From: Streptomyces shenzhenensis
GTDB taxonomy: Bacteria; Actinomycetota; Actinomycetes; Streptomycetales; Streptomycetaceae
Length of the DNA: 64,000 nt
NCBI RefSeq assembly: GCF_003688995.1
Contig: NZ_PENI01000001.1
Coordinates: 372,001 to 436,000 of the forward strand
Reading direction: 5' to 3'
Of the stretch, positions 1 through 8,305 are shown piece by piece. The position numbers and the translations under genes are program-made. Within the stretch, counting starts at the first letter, position 1; the number at the start of each line of letters is the position of its first letter. The notes beneath the pieces were generated by a model that saw nothing but the letters and a program-made list of their open reading frames with translations, was not told where the DNA came from and ran no database searches.

Positions 1-193
1 CCGGGCGGTGTACCAGGGCCGCTTCGTACGCTTCGCGGCCGTCCGCGGCCTCGGCCACGACCGTGGTGTCCGCCCGGCCGGTGAGGAGGACGGAAAGGCC
101 CGCCCGGACCACCGGGTTGTCGTCGGCGACCACGATCCGGAGCGGTGCGGCGGGAGCGGTCGGCGGGAGGTTCTCGAAGGGGTTCGCCGGCAT
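1..193 (-). CDS. Response regulator, N-terminal part (cut by window edge)
   Basis: This is the receiver-domain start of a two-component response regulator. The translation begins MPANPFENLP and reaches RIVVADDNPVVRAGLSVLL, which carries the acidic DD pair and the amphipathic helix of a CheY-like fold. The phosphoacceptor Asp and the output domain lie beyond the left edge. It starts 14 bp after the histidine kinase stop at 208, on the same strand, so the two form a kinase-regulator pair. Kinases of the HisKA_3 type normally pair with NarL/LuxR-type regulators, so a C-terminal LuxR helix-turn-helix is expected but not visible. ATG at 191-193 is the only obvious start near the kinase stop. Confidence 0.85.
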   Translation of the reverse strand, partial: MPANPFENLPPTAPAAPLRIVVADDNPVVRAGLSVLLTGRADTTVVAEAADGREAYEAALVHRP

Positions 194-207
194 CGGGGTG
201 CCTCCTC

Positions 208-1668
208 TCATGCGTCTCGGGCCTCGTGGGCCGGTACGGGGGCGGGGGGTGCCAGCGCCGCGAGCGGCAGTTCCAGCAGCACCTCGGTGCCCTGGGAGTG
301 GTCGCCCCGTCCGATGTGCAGGCGGGCACCGACCGTCGCGGCGCGTTCGGCCATGCCGACCAGGCCGAAGTGGCCGGTCCGGCGCAGCTGTTCGAGGGTG
401 GTACCGGGGGGCAGGCCCCGGCCGTCGTCGTGCACGCTCAGGCGCAGCAGCCCGCCCCGGACGTCCGCCCGTACGCCGACGTGGGCCGGCGCCCCGTGGC
501 GGTGGGCGTTCTCCATGGCCTCCGAGACGACGGCGAGCAGGTGGCGGGCGACCGCCGGGGGGACGGGAGGTGGCGGCCGGTCGCCCGTCCGGTGCAGCTC
601 GGTCGGCAGGCCCGTGCGGGTGCGGAACTCGGCGGTGAGCGCGGCCAGTTCCGGCAGCAGCTCGGTGCCGTGCGCGGGGTCTGTCTCGCGCCGCAGGTCG
701 GTGAGGAGTTCCCGGGCCTCCGCCGCCGCCCTGCGGGCCGAGCGGGCCACCAGTTCCGCCTGCTGCTCGATCAGGGCGGGGTCCGTGCGGGCGCCCGCTG
801 CGGCGGAGGCCGCGAGACCATCGGCGGCGAGGGCGACGCCGTACAGCGTCTTGGCCACCGAGTCGTGCATCTCCCGGGCCAGCCGGGCGCGTTCGGCGCT
901 CACCGCCTCCGTGCCGGCGAGCCGGGCCTGCACCGCCGTCAGGGCCTGGGTCGCGGCGCCGAAGCGGAGCATCAGGTTGCGCAGGGTCGAGCCCATGGCC
1001 CCGGCGATGACGCACAGGCCGGGCAGGAGCAGCGACTCGGCGACGTCGGCCCGGTGGCCGTGCTCCAGGGTCGCGTGGACCAGGAGCAGGATGAGGGACT
1101 GGAGCGAGGCGAAGCAGGCCGCGCCGCGCCAGCTGTAGACGAGGCCGGCCAGGAGGGGGGTGCAGACGCTGACGTAAGCGAGGGTCGTGTCCGGGCCCGC
1201 CGAGACGAGGAGCAGGGAGCCGATGAGGGTGTCAGCCGCCAGCAGAGTGGGGTGGCGCAGCAGGAGCGGGCCGAACCGTTCCCAGTCGCGGAACAGGACG
1301 TACGACACCATGAACGTGATGACGACCGCCCCGCCCACCAGGCGGGCGCCGAGGCCGGGGGACGCGTTGACCAGGGCGGCGGGGGCGGCCAGCGCGATCA
1401 TCGCCAGGCGGAAGCCGAAGACCTGCCGGCACATCGCCTGGAGGGCGCGCAGCTGGAGTTTCTCCGGTGCGGTGTCGGGCCGGGTCAGGTCCCCGAGCTG
1501 CCGGCCGGCTTCACCGTCGGGTTCCCGGCCCGGCGCGGGCGCGTACGCCTGCTCGGGCTCCGTGGAGTCGGTGGTCCGTGGCGCAGGCGCCCGTCTCCCC
1601 CGCCTCGGCAGGCGTGCGCGGCGGCGTCCGGCCGCCGCGCCGTCTCTCGTCACCGTCACCGCCATCAC
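208..1668 (-). CDS. Sensor histidine kinase, HisKA_3/NarX-like
   Basis: This is a membrane sensor kinase of 486 residues. After an Arg/Pro-rich cytoplasmic head of about 75 residues, roughly six hydrophobic segments follow (about 85-235). The dimerisation helix carries the phosphoacceptor His near residue 268 in AREMHDSVAKTLYG. The C-terminal HATPase_c domain shows the N box (SEAMENAHRHG) and the G1/G2 glycines (DDGRGLPPG, GLVGMAERA). The gene starts 19 bp after the tadC stop and is followed 14 bp later by a response regulator. This end-of-operon position suggests co-transcription with the Tad genes. The signal sensed is not apparent, and no periplasmic sensor domain of notable size is seen. 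Confidence 0.88.
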   Translation of the reverse strand: MMAVTVTRDGAAAGRRRARLPRRGRRAPAPRTTDSTEPEQAYAPAPGREPDGEAGRQLGDLTRPDTAPEKLQLRALQAMCRQVFGFRLAMIALAAPAALVNASPGLGARLVGGAVVITFMVSYVLFRDWERFGPLLLRHPTLLAADTLIGSLLLVSAGPDTTLAYVSVCTPLLAGLVYSWRGAACFASLQSLILLLVHATLEHGHRADVAESLLLPGLCVIAGAMGSTLRNLMLRFGAATQALTAVQARLAGTEAVSAERARLAREMHDSVAKTLYGVALAADGLAASAAAGARTDPALIEQQAELVARSARRAAAEARELLTDLRRETDPAHGTELLPELAALTAEFRTRTGLPTELHRTGDRPPPPVPPAVARHLLAVVSEAMENAHRHGAPAHVGVRADVRGGLLRLSVHDDGRGLPPGTTLEQLRRTGHFGLVGMAERAATVGARLHIGRGDHSQGTEVLLELPLAALAPPAPVPAHEARDA

Positions 1669-1687
1669 CCCCCGCCCGCTTCCCCGT

Positions 1688-2575
1688 CTACTTGCCCGTG
1701 ATGGTGCCGAAGTCCACCCCGGAGCCCAGCAGAAGTCCGGCGCCCAGCAGGAGCATCGTGGCCGGGACCATGAACGTGGTGATCATCAGCGTGGCCTTGG
1801 GCACCGCACGGGCGGCCTTGCGGCGGGCGTTCTGCGCGTCGGTGCGGCGCATGTCCTTGGCCAGGGCCACGAGGGTGTCGACGATCGGCGCGCCCAGCTC
1901 CTCGCCCTGCTGCAACGCCGTGACGAACATGGCCACCTGCTCGGAGTCGTTGCGGCGGCGCAGCTCCGCGAAGGCCTGGCGGCGGCTCATGCCGAGGTCC
2001 ATCTGGCGCAGGGTGATGCGCAGTTCGTCGGCCCAGGGGCCCTCGTACCGGGCGGCGACCCGGTCCAGGGCCTGCCGGAAGCCAAGCCCCGCGCTCACCA
2101 CCACCGCGAGGACGTCCAGGAAGTCGGGCAGCGTCCGCTCGATGACGTCCTTGCGGATGCGGATCGCCGACCAGATGCCGACCTCGGTCCAGAACGCGCC
2201 GAAGGCGAGCAGGAGCAGCGCGACGACGTACTGGCCGCGCGCCACCATCACCAGGAAGCCGACGCCGCCGAGCGCGCCGTAGACCGCGCGCCGTGCCGCG
2301 TACCGGTCGATGGTCAGGCCGCCCGGGTTGCCCGCGAGGTCGATCCTGCGGCGGTACCTGGCGACCCGCTTGGGGCCCATCAGGCGCAGCACCGCGGGGG
2401 CGTAGCGCATGCCCATGCGGTCGATCAGCGAGTCGACGGCGCCGGTGCGGGTGGCGCCCACCTCCAGGGCCACGGCCAGGTCGGGGGGCAGCTTGACCTC
2501 CGCCCGGTACATGCGGATCCCGGCGAACACGCCCCAGACGCCGAGGCCCATCACCGCCGCCAGCAGAAGTCCCAT
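1688..2575 (-). CDS. tadC: Tad secretion inner-membrane platform protein TadC
   Basis: This is a type II secretion F-domain (T2SF) membrane protein of 295 residues, one of the paired platform proteins of a Tad/Flp pilus machine. It has hydrophobic segments at the N-terminus, near residues 95-130, and at the C-terminus. The T2SF core between them includes LPDFLDVLAVVVSAGLGFRQAL and the EELGAPIVDTL stretch typical of the family. ATG at 2575 follows a GGGAGGGG ribosome-binding site. It lies 37 bp downstream of tadB in the same operon. Family knowledge: TadB and TadC form the inner-membrane base that works with the TadA ATPase. Confidence 0.9.
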   Translation of the reverse strand: MGLLLAAVMGLGVWGVFAGIRMYRAEVKLPPDLAVALEVGATRTGAVDSLIDRMGMRYAPAVLRLMGPKRVARYRRRIDLAGNPGGLTIDRYAARRAVYGALGGVGFLVMVARGQYVVALLLLAFGAFWTEVGIWSAIRIRKDVIERTLPDFLDVLAVVVSAGLGFRQALDRVAARYEGPWADELRITLRQMDLGMSRRQAFAELRRRNDSEQVAMFVTALQQGEELGAPIVDTLVALAKDMRRTDAQNARRKAARAVPKATLMITTFMVPATMLLLGAGLLLGSGVDFGTITGK

Positions 2576-2612
2576 GCGGATCCCCTCCCTTCCTTCGTTC
2601 CCGGCTCGGTTC

Positions 2613-3557
2613 TCAGACGTCGATGCGGCTCATCCGGCGGATGAGGACGAACCCGACCGCGTACATCGCGAACGCGACGACCACGCAGGCCTGGCCGATC
2701 GGTGAGCCGGTCATCCGGTCGAGGGCGCCGGCCTTGACGCCGTTCATCAGGAACAGCGCGCCCACGCCGAGCGCGGGGACGGCGTACGACGTCATGGTCA
2801 CCTGGGAGAGCTGGGTGCGGATCTCGCGCCGGGTCTCCTTGCGTTCCTCCAGCGTCTCGGTCAGGTTGCGCAGCGCGCTGACCACCTGGCCGCCCGCGCG
2901 GTTCGACAGCACGAGGGTGGTGACGAGGACGACCAGCTCGCGCGACGGCAGCCGGTCGGCGAGTTCGCCCAGGGCGTCGTCCATGGAGTGGCCGATCGCC
3001 AACTGGTCGGCCACCTTGGCGAGTTCCTCGCCCGCCGGGGCCTCCAGCTCCTCCGCAGCCAGGCCGATCGCGGTGCGCAGGGCGAGGCCGGCCTGGGTGG
3101 CGTTGGCCAGGATGCGGGCGAGTTCGGGGAGTTGGCCGATGAAGCGTTCGATGCGCTTCTGCCGCTGCCAGTTGAGGAACAGCAGCGCCGCCCACACGCC
3201 GGCCAGAGCGGCGATCGGGCCGAAGAAGGGGGCGAGGACGGCCTGGCCGATCAGCCACAGCGCGGCGACCACGGCGAGCAGGTACGCGAAGAACTCGCCG
3301 GGGGTGACATCCAGGCCGGTCGCCAGGAGGCGCAGTTCCAGCTTGCGGCCGAGCCGGGTGCGGCGCAGCCGGCGGTCGAGGGTGCGGAAGCGGCGCCGGC
3401 GGGCGGCGGCCGGGACCTGGCCGGTGTGGCTGAGGCGCTCGACGAGGGCGGCGCGCTGGGCCCGGCCCGAGGCGTAGGTGTGTACGCCGACGACGGCCAG
3501 GACGCAGGTCAGCAGGGTGACACCGGTGGTGAGCGGGACGAGCGTGTGCAGTTCCAT
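2613..3557 (-). CDS. tadB: Tad secretion inner-membrane platform protein TadB
   Basis: This is a T2SF-domain protein of 314 residues and the partner of TadC. An N-terminal membrane segment (LVPLTTGVTLLTCVLAVVGV) is followed by an Arg-rich cytoplasmic linker and two central membrane segments (about residues 88-130). The T2SF domain contains QLPELARILANATQAGLALR and an Arg/Glu-rich helix (ETLEERKETRREIRTQ), and the C-terminal segments end in VLIRRMSRIDV. It starts 10 bp after the tadA stop, which supports translation from the same message. The pairing with tadC and tadA identifies it as TadB rather than a type II secretion GspF. Confidence 0.9.
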   Translation of the reverse strand: MELHTLVPLTTGVTLLTCVLAVVGVHTYASGRAQRAALVERLSHTGQVPAAARRRRFRTLDRRLRRTRLGRKLELRLLATGLDVTPGEFFAYLLAVVAALWLIGQAVLAPFFGPIAALAGVWAALLFLNWQRQKRIERFIGQLPELARILANATQAGLALRTAIGLAAEELEAPAGEELAKVADQLAIGHSMDDALGELADRLPSRELVVLVTTLVLSNRAGGQVVSALRNLTETLEERKETRREIRTQLSQVTMTSYAVPALGVGALFLMNGVKAGALDRMTGSPIGQACVVVAFAMYAVGFVLIRRMSRIDV

Positions 3558-3567
3558 GGGTGCCTGG

Positions 3568-4905
3568 CTACCTGGCCTCTCGGGTGGCGAGCTGGTCCGC
3601 GCTCTGGGCGACGCCGAAGGCCTGCGGCAGGGGCTGGCTCGCCATGTAGAGGCGGTCGGCGGTGCGGCGCGGGAGGGGGAAGTAGTGGAAGGTGCCGTGG
3701 ACCCGGCCGTCGGGGGTCATGGGCCGGGCGTCGAAGCGGGCCGCGGTGGCCAGCCGGTACGGCTCGCTGCCGTGGCTGTCGAGCAGGGCGATCTCGGTGA
3801 TGCGGCGGGCGCCGTCGGCGAACCGGGTGAGCTGGACGAGGACGTCGACAGCGCTGTTGATCTGGTCGTGCAGGGCTACGAAGGGGACCTCGACGTCGGA
3901 CATGGAGGCGAGGGTCTGGAGCCGGGTGAGGGCGTCCTCGGCGCTGTTCGCGTGCACGGTCGCCAGGGAGCCGTCGTGGCCCGTGGACATCGCCTGGAGC
4001 ATGTCCAGGGACTCGCCGCCGCGGACCTCGCCGACCACGATGCGGTCGGGGCGCATACGGAGCGAGTTGCGCACCAGGTCGCGGATGGTGACCTGGCCCT
4101 TGCCCTCGACGTTCGGCGGGCGGGACTCCAGCCGGACCACGTGGGTCTGCTGGAGCTGGAGTTCGGCCGAGTCCTCGATGGTGATGATCCGCTCGTGCGC
4201 CGGGATGAGTCCGGAGAGGGCGTTGAGCAGGGTCGTCTTGCCGGTGCCGGTGGCCCCGGAGACGATGATGTTGAACTTCGCCTGCACCAGGCCCGCGAGC
4301 AGGAACACCATGTGCTCGTCCAGCGAGCCGAAGCCGATCAGCTCCTGGAGGGTGAAGGAGCGCGGGAAGCGGCGGATGGTGAGGATCGGGCCGGTGAGGG
4401 ACAGCGGCGGGATGATGACGTTGACGCGCTCGCCGGACGGGAGGCGGGCGTCGACCATCGGGTTGGACTCGTCGACCCGGCGGTTGACCGTCGAGACGAT
4501 CCGCTCGATCGTCTGCATCAGCTGGTCCGAGGAGACGAAGCGCAGCGGCAACTGCTCGACCCGGCCGCCGCGTTCCACGAAGATCGTGTCGGGGCCGTTC
4601 ACCATGATCTCGGTGATGGACGGGTCCTCCAGCAGGGGTTCCAGGATGCCCAGGCCGAGCGCCTCGTCGACGACACGCCGGATCAGCTGGGCGCGTTCGA
4701 CCGTCGACAGGACCGGGCCCTCGCGGCTGATGATGTGGCCGAGCACCCGTTCGAGCCGGGCCCGGCGCTCGGCCGCGGCGAGGGAACCCATCTCCGCCAG
4801 GTCGATCTCCTCCAGGAGCTTGGCCCGGTACGAGGCGACCAGGTGGCCGTCCTCGCCCCGGCTGCCGTGCTCCTCGGGGGAGTTGATGCGTGCCCGCAGG
4901 CTCAT
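3568..4905 (-). CDS. tadA: Tad secretion ATPase TadA/CpaF
   Basis: This is the 445-residue hexameric secretion ATPase that powers assembly of Flp-type fibres. It shows the N-terminal CpaF domain (ITEIMVNGPDTIFVERGGRV near residue 100), Walker A GATGTGKTT near 217-225, the Asp box and Walker B region around IITIEDSAELQL, and the His-rich segment GHDGSLATVHANSAEDALTR. Length matches CpaF ATPases. ATG at 4905 has a GAGGAG site about 11 nt upstream. It lies 18 bp after the TadE-like gene in a continuous minus-strand operon. No feature suggests loss of function. Confidence 0.95.
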   Translation of the reverse strand: MSLRARINSPEEHGSRGEDGHLVASYRAKLLEEIDLAEMGSLAAAERRARLERVLGHIISREGPVLSTVERAQLIRRVVDEALGLGILEPLLEDPSITEIMVNGPDTIFVERGGRVEQLPLRFVSSDQLMQTIERIVSTVNRRVDESNPMVDARLPSGERVNVIIPPLSLTGPILTIRRFPRSFTLQELIGFGSLDEHMVFLLAGLVQAKFNIIVSGATGTGKTTLLNALSGLIPAHERIITIEDSAELQLQQTHVVRLESRPPNVEGKGQVTIRDLVRNSLRMRPDRIVVGEVRGGESLDMLQAMSTGHDGSLATVHANSAEDALTRLQTLASMSDVEVPFVALHDQINSAVDVLVQLTRFADGARRITEIALLDSHGSEPYRLATAARFDARPMTPDGRVHGTFHYFPLPRRTADRLYMASQPLPQAFGVAQSADQLATREAR

Positions 4906-4923
4906 GGCTGGGCTGCTCCTCGT

Positions 4924-5931
4924 TCAGTGGTCGCGTGGCATGGTGGCGGACTTGCGGGCGTCCCCGAAGTCCCAGCCGAAGACGACCGAGGGGATGTGGA
5001 CGGTGGCGGTGACCTCGACCGAGTCGCCCAGGTCAGCGGTCACGCACCGGGTGCCGCCGGCGAGCCAGTCGCTGACCGCGCCCGCGCAGGCCTGGGCGAC
5101 GTCCTGCCGCAACGAGGCGGCCCGCGCCCCGGCGCGCGCCGCCGTCCCCGCCTGTTGCGCGGTGTACGCGACGACCCCGATCTGCAGCCCGGCGAGCGCG
5201 ACGAGCAGCAGGATCGGGATGAACCCCAGGTATTCGATGGCGACTTGCCCCCGATCCCGACGCCGGACACGGAGCCCATGGCGGGGCCCGACGTCCAGGG
5301 GAGCGCACCCGGAGGAACGAGCACGCAGGCGGATGCGGAACTGTCCGAGACGGGCACGGAGCCCGGTGCCGGGCCCGACGTCCCGGGAAACACATCCGGA
5401 GGAACGAGCAAGCACGCGGATGCGGAACCGGCCGAGGCCACCAGCCGGACGCCGGCCCCCTGGGTCACCACCCCGGCCCGGAATCCCGGCCCCGCCCTCT
5501 CCCCACCGGACACGGAAGTCACCGCCCGGGCGCGCCTCTCCATACGGGCGCTGGCCGCCCACGTCACCCGCCCTGCGCGAGGCGCGCACCCGTCCACCCC
5601 GACGCCGGTACCCCAAGTCGCCGTCCCCGCGCGGGAGACGCCCTTCTCCACCCCGGCGCCCACCGTCCAAGTCACCGTCCCCGCCCAGGGGGCGCACCCC
5701 TCCACCGAGGCGACGGAAGCGCGCCTCTTCGCCCAGGCGTCGGGCGTCCGAGTCGCCGTCCCCGCGCCGGGAGCGCACCTCTCCACCCCGGCGCAGACCC
5801 TCCAAGTCACCCTCCCCGCGCCGGGCGTGCGCCTCTCCGCCCACGCCTCGGGCGTCCGAGTCGGTTTCCCCGTGGACGGAGGTGATGTCGTCTGCCGAGC
5901 CGCAGAACGTGGGGGCTTCGTCGTGGTACAT
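4924..5931 (-). CDS. TadE-like pseudopilin with a giant repeat-filled leader
   Basis: The last 107 residues are an ordinary TadE-like pseudopilin. Gly228 is followed by QVAIEY, the G/XXXXEY prepilin peptidase motif, and then by a membrane segment (YLGFIPILLLVALAGLQIG). What is abnormal is the 228-residue leader, where other family members have roughly 5-30 residues. The leader is Gly/Arg/Asp-rich and is built from tandem repeats (separate entries). The start is well supported: ATG at 5931 lies one base after the previous gene's stop, with a GGAGGAGG site upstream. No other convincing in-frame start lies near the motif. All repeat units are multiples of 3 bp, so the frame stays open. GC bias in the repeats peaks in another frame, which suggests recent expansion rather than old coding sequence. 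If processed, the leader would be removed. Confidence 0.7.
   Translation of the reverse strand: MYHDEAPTFCGSADDITSVHGETDSDARGVGGEAHARRGEGDLEGLRRGGEVRSRRGDGDSDARRLGEEARFRRLGGGVRPLGGDGDLDGGRRGGEGRLPRGDGDLGYRRRGGRVRASRRAGDVGGQRPYGEARPGGDFRVRWGEGGAGIPGRGGDPGGRRPAGGLGRFRIRVLARSSGCVSRDVGPGTGLRARLGQFRIRLRARSSGCAPLDVGPRHGLRVRRRDRGQVAIEYLGFIPILLLVALAGLQIGVVAYTAQQAGTAARAGARAASLRQDVAQACAGAVSDWLAGGTRCVTADLGDSVEVTATVHIPSVVFGWDFGDARKSATMPRDH
5269..5442. repeat. Two-copy 87-bp direct repeat inside the TadE-like leader
   Basis: A unit containing CACGGAGCCC and GGGCCCGACGTC recurs with an exact 87-bp (29-codon) offset: GGGCCCGACGTC begins at 5284 and again at 5371. On the coding strand it encodes two similar blocks, FRIRVLARSSGC and FRIRLRARSSGC, just before the prepilin peptidase site. 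Confidence 0.8.
5563..5885. repeat. 27/54-bp minisatellite inside the TadE-like leader
   Basis: The anchor GTC(A/G)CC(C/G)... followed by a CCCGC stretch starts at 5563, 5617, 5671, 5752, 5806 and 5860. The offsets are 54, 54, 81, 54 and 54 bp, all multiples of a 27-bp module. Copies are degenerate but clearly related (for example CAAGTCACCGTCCCCGC and CGAGTCGCCGTCCCCGC). The array is translated as about residues 15-123 of the TadE-like protein. Confidence 0.85.
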
Positions 5932-5932
5932 C

Positions 5933-6310
5933 TCAGTGTTTCGCCTCCTCCACCGCGCCCGCGTGGCCGTGGACGGTGACCGGGAAGGCGATGGTCCCCG
6001 GGAAGAGGACGGGCACCTTGAGCGACACGTCGGCGGTCACGTAGCCGCTTCCCCCGCACGTCACCGTGGCATCCCCCCTCCACGCCTCCGACAGATTCCG
6101 GAGTCCCGCCTCCTGGCAGGCGGCCTGCCGCTCGCCCGGCGCCGCGGCCGTCCCGGCCCGCACCGCCTCGTCGGCAGCGTTCCCCGCGAGCGTGTAGGTG
6201 TACCCCACGAGGACGCACTGCCACATCAGCACCAGGGTCAGCAGGATCAGCGGGGTCATGCCGAGGAGTTCGATGCTGACCTGGCCCCGGTCGCGTACCG
6301 GCCGGTGCAT
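5933..6310 (-). CDS. TadE/TadF-like pseudopilin
   Basis: This is a small pseudopilin-like membrane protein of 125 residues. The N-terminus MHRPVRDRGQVSIELLG has the processing pattern Gly then Glu at +5, and a single membrane helix follows (MTPLILLTLVLMWQCVLVGYTY). The remainder is a short extracytoplasmic domain with three cysteines. ATG at 6310 is preferred because GGAAGGAG lies 8 nt upstream; a GTG at 6319 overlaps the cpaE stop but is too close to that site. It has the normal short leader, in contrast to its downstream neighbour. Minor pseudopilins of this kind are thought to prime or regulate Flp fibre assembly. Confidence 0.88.
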   Translation of the reverse strand: MHRPVRDRGQVSIELLGMTPLILLTLVLMWQCVLVGYTYTLAGNAADEAVRAGTAAAPGERQAACQEAGLRNLSEAWRGDATVTCGGSGYVTADVSLKVPVLFPGTIAFPVTVHGHAGAVEEAKH

Positions 6311-6315
6311 GCCGT

Positions 6316-7578
6316 TCACTCCTTCCGGCGCCGGAAACTCACCGCACCCCGGTCGCCGCGTGGCCGATCGCCGCGCGGCCGGCCGCCGCGGTGCGCCGGT
6401 CCGTCGGGCGTGCCGGCCAGGCCGAGTTCGCCCGCGAGCGCCCACAGGGCCTGCTTCACCGCGCTCCGGCTGTCGAGTTCGTGGACGCGCCCCGCGTCCA
6501 CGACGCCCTGGAGTTCCTTGAAGCCCGCGGGGACCGTCGTACGGGCCAGCGCGGTGCCGGTGATGCGCTGGATCAGCGGCGGCTGGATCTCCGTGCTCCT
6601 GGTGTGGCGGTTGACGACGACGGTGGTCTCCTCCGCCTTGCGGATCTGCAGCCGGTCCCACATGCGCACGGTGCGCTTGGCGGCCCGTACGGCGACCACG
6701 TCCGGGGTGGTCAGCAGCAGCGCCGTCGCGGCCATCTCCACGGCGGTCGCGCCGGCGCCACTGAGCTGGGCGCCGCAGTCCAGCACGACCACCTCGTAGC
6801 GGGAGCGCAGGGCGCCGATGATCTGCCGGGCGGCCCGGTCGGTGACCTCCTCGCCGCGTTCGCCCTCGCCGGGGGCAAGCAGCAGGGCGAGGCCGGTGTC
6901 GTGGCGGAAGACGGCGTCGGCGAGGACGCGCGGGGAGATGTCGGTGATGGCGGCCAGGTCGACGACGGAGCGGCGGAACTGGATGTCCAGGTAGGAGGCG
7001 ACGTCGCCGGTCTGCAGGTCCAGGTCGACCAGGGCGGTGGACCGGCCGGACGCCTGGGCAGCCAGGGCGAGTTGGATGGCGGCGAAGGTGGTGCCGACGC
7101 CGCCCTTGGCACCGCTGACGGTGACGACGGTGCCGCCGACCCCGCCGAACACCTCGGCGCCGTGGCCGAGATGCCGGCGTACGCCCGTCGACCACTGGGC
7201 CACCGCCTGCACCCGGCCGGCCAGTTCGTCGTAGCTCAGCGGGAGGGTGACCAGGCCGCGGGCGCCGGCGTCCATGGCGGCGGCGAACAGGCCGGGACCG
7301 GCGTCGGTGGTGACGAGGACGACACCGACGGCGGGGAAGCGCAGGGCGACCTCGCGGACGAGTTCGAGCGCGGGTACGGGTCCGATCCGCTCGTGGACGA
7401 CGACGACCTCGGGCAGTTCGTCGACGGACTCGGCGGCGAGCCCGGCAAGGGTGTCGACGAGCTGGGTGGAGTCGCCGACCGGGGGGAGCGGTTCGGCGTC
7501 CGGCAGTTGGCTGAGCAGGGTGATGAGGGAGCGTACGGCGTCCGGGTCACCGACGGCCGGGAGGATTCTGGTGGGCAT
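6316..7578 (-). CDS. CpaE/TadZ-like ATPase of the Tad operon
   Basis: This 420-residue protein has an N-terminal receiver-like domain (residues 1-130, without a clear phosphoacceptor motif) and a C-terminal MinD/ParA-type ATPase domain. The deviant Walker A SGAKGGVGTTFA lies near residue 155-167, followed by LVDLDLQTGDVASYLD. In Tad systems CpaE/TadZ proteins mark the assembly site at the pole or membrane. It sits between cpaB and the first pseudopilin gene with gaps of 12 and 5 bp, consistent with one message. No defect is seen. Confidence 0.9.
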   Translation of the reverse strand: MPTRILPAVGDPDAVRSLITLLSQLPDAEPLPPVGDSTQLVDTLAGLAAESVDELPEVVVVHERIGPVPALELVREVALRFPAVGVVLVTTDAGPGLFAAAMDAGARGLVTLPLSYDELAGRVQAVAQWSTGVRRHLGHGAEVFGGVGGTVVTVSGAKGGVGTTFAAIQLALAAQASGRSTALVDLDLQTGDVASYLDIQFRRSVVDLAAITDISPRVLADAVFRHDTGLALLLAPGEGERGEEVTDRAARQIIGALRSRYEVVVLDCGAQLSGAGATAVEMAATALLLTTPDVVAVRAAKRTVRMWDRLQIRKAEETTVVVNRHTRSTEIQPPLIQRITGTALARTTVPAGFKELQGVVDAGRVHELDSRSAVKQALWALAGELGLAGTPDGPAHRGGRPRGDRPRGDRGAVSFRRRKE

Positions 7579-7590
7579 GCGGGCCGCCTC

Positions 7591-8292
7591 TCACTTGTCC
7601 GTCGCGAGTTCGTACGTGCGGTCCTTGTCCGGGACGGTGGTCTCGCCGCCGGGTGCCACCAGGGCGAGCCTGACCCGCTGGGCGAACGACTCGGCGTACG
7701 TGATGCGCTGCGCGTCGATGGTGGACAGCGCGAAGGTGATCGGGACGGCGTCGGTCGGCTGCTGGTTCTTGTTGTCCGGCTCCAGGGAGGTCAGCTTGCC
7801 GACGTCGAGGACCCGGGCGTTGGTCACGATGATCTTGGACTGGTCGGGGTCGCCCTGCTGTCGGCCCTCGAAGGTGGCGTAGACGTTGACCCGGGAGCCC
7901 GGGGTGATCTTGCCGGCCACTCCGGTGGCCGCGTCGATCATGATGGCGACCTCCTGCTCCCCCGGCTGGAGGGCGGGCTGGTCGACGATCATGTCGGTCT
8001 GCAGCAGGGAGCCCTCGCGCAGGGTGGTCACCGCGATCTTGCCCCGGATCCGCCGCAGATCGGTGACGGCGTTGGCCGACAGCCAGCGCTCGGGCATCCG
8101 GATCTTCTCGAACTGGCCCGTGTTCAGCGGCGTGTACGGCGCCACGTTCGACTTGAGCCGGTATGCGGTGACCTCGGGGCCGACCTTGGACTTCACGTCG
8201 TCGATGACGGAGAGCACGCCGGCGAACGCGCCGAGGGCGCAGACGACCGACAGGACCAGGAGTATCACGCCGCGGCGCTGACGGGAGTTCAT
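7591..8292 (-). CDS. CpaB/RcpC-like SAF-domain protein
   Basis: This 233-residue protein has an N-terminal membrane anchor (GVILLVLSVVCALGAFAGVLSV) followed by an SAF/RcpC-type region (MPERWLSANAVTDLRRIRGKIAVTTLREG, then KITPGSRVNVYATFEG). CpaB/RcpC proteins act on the outer side of the membrane and are thought to link the Tad machine to the envelope. The start at ATG 8292 removes an unlikely N-terminal run and puts the anchor at residue 8. A GAGG motif lies 11 nt upstream. It follows the zinc-ribbon gene by 13 bp. Confidence 0.85.
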   Translation of the reverse strand: MNSRQRRGVILLVLSVVCALGAFAGVLSVIDDVKSKVGPEVTAYRLKSNVAPYTPLNTGQFEKIRMPERWLSANAVTDLRRIRGKIAVTTLREGSLLQTDMIVDQPALQPGEQEVAIMIDAATGVAGKITPGSRVNVYATFEGRQQGDPDQSKIIVTNARVLDVGKLTSLEPDNKNQQPTDAVPITFALSTIDAQRITYAESFAQRVRLALVAPGGETTVPDKDRTYELATDK

Positions 8293-8305
8293 GAACCGTG
8301 CAACC

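Noticed and set aside
5269..5885. CRISPR array
   Set aside because: The units are contiguous and degenerate, with no unique spacers and no cas genes nearby.
3478..6799. Long plus-strand open frames (833 and 1035 codons) over the Tad operon, including the Ala/Pro/Thr-rich translation of the minisatellite
   Set aside because: They oppose well-supported tad genes, lack start signals and give low-complexity proteins. Only the repeat portion keeps a slight doubt because wobble GC is high there.
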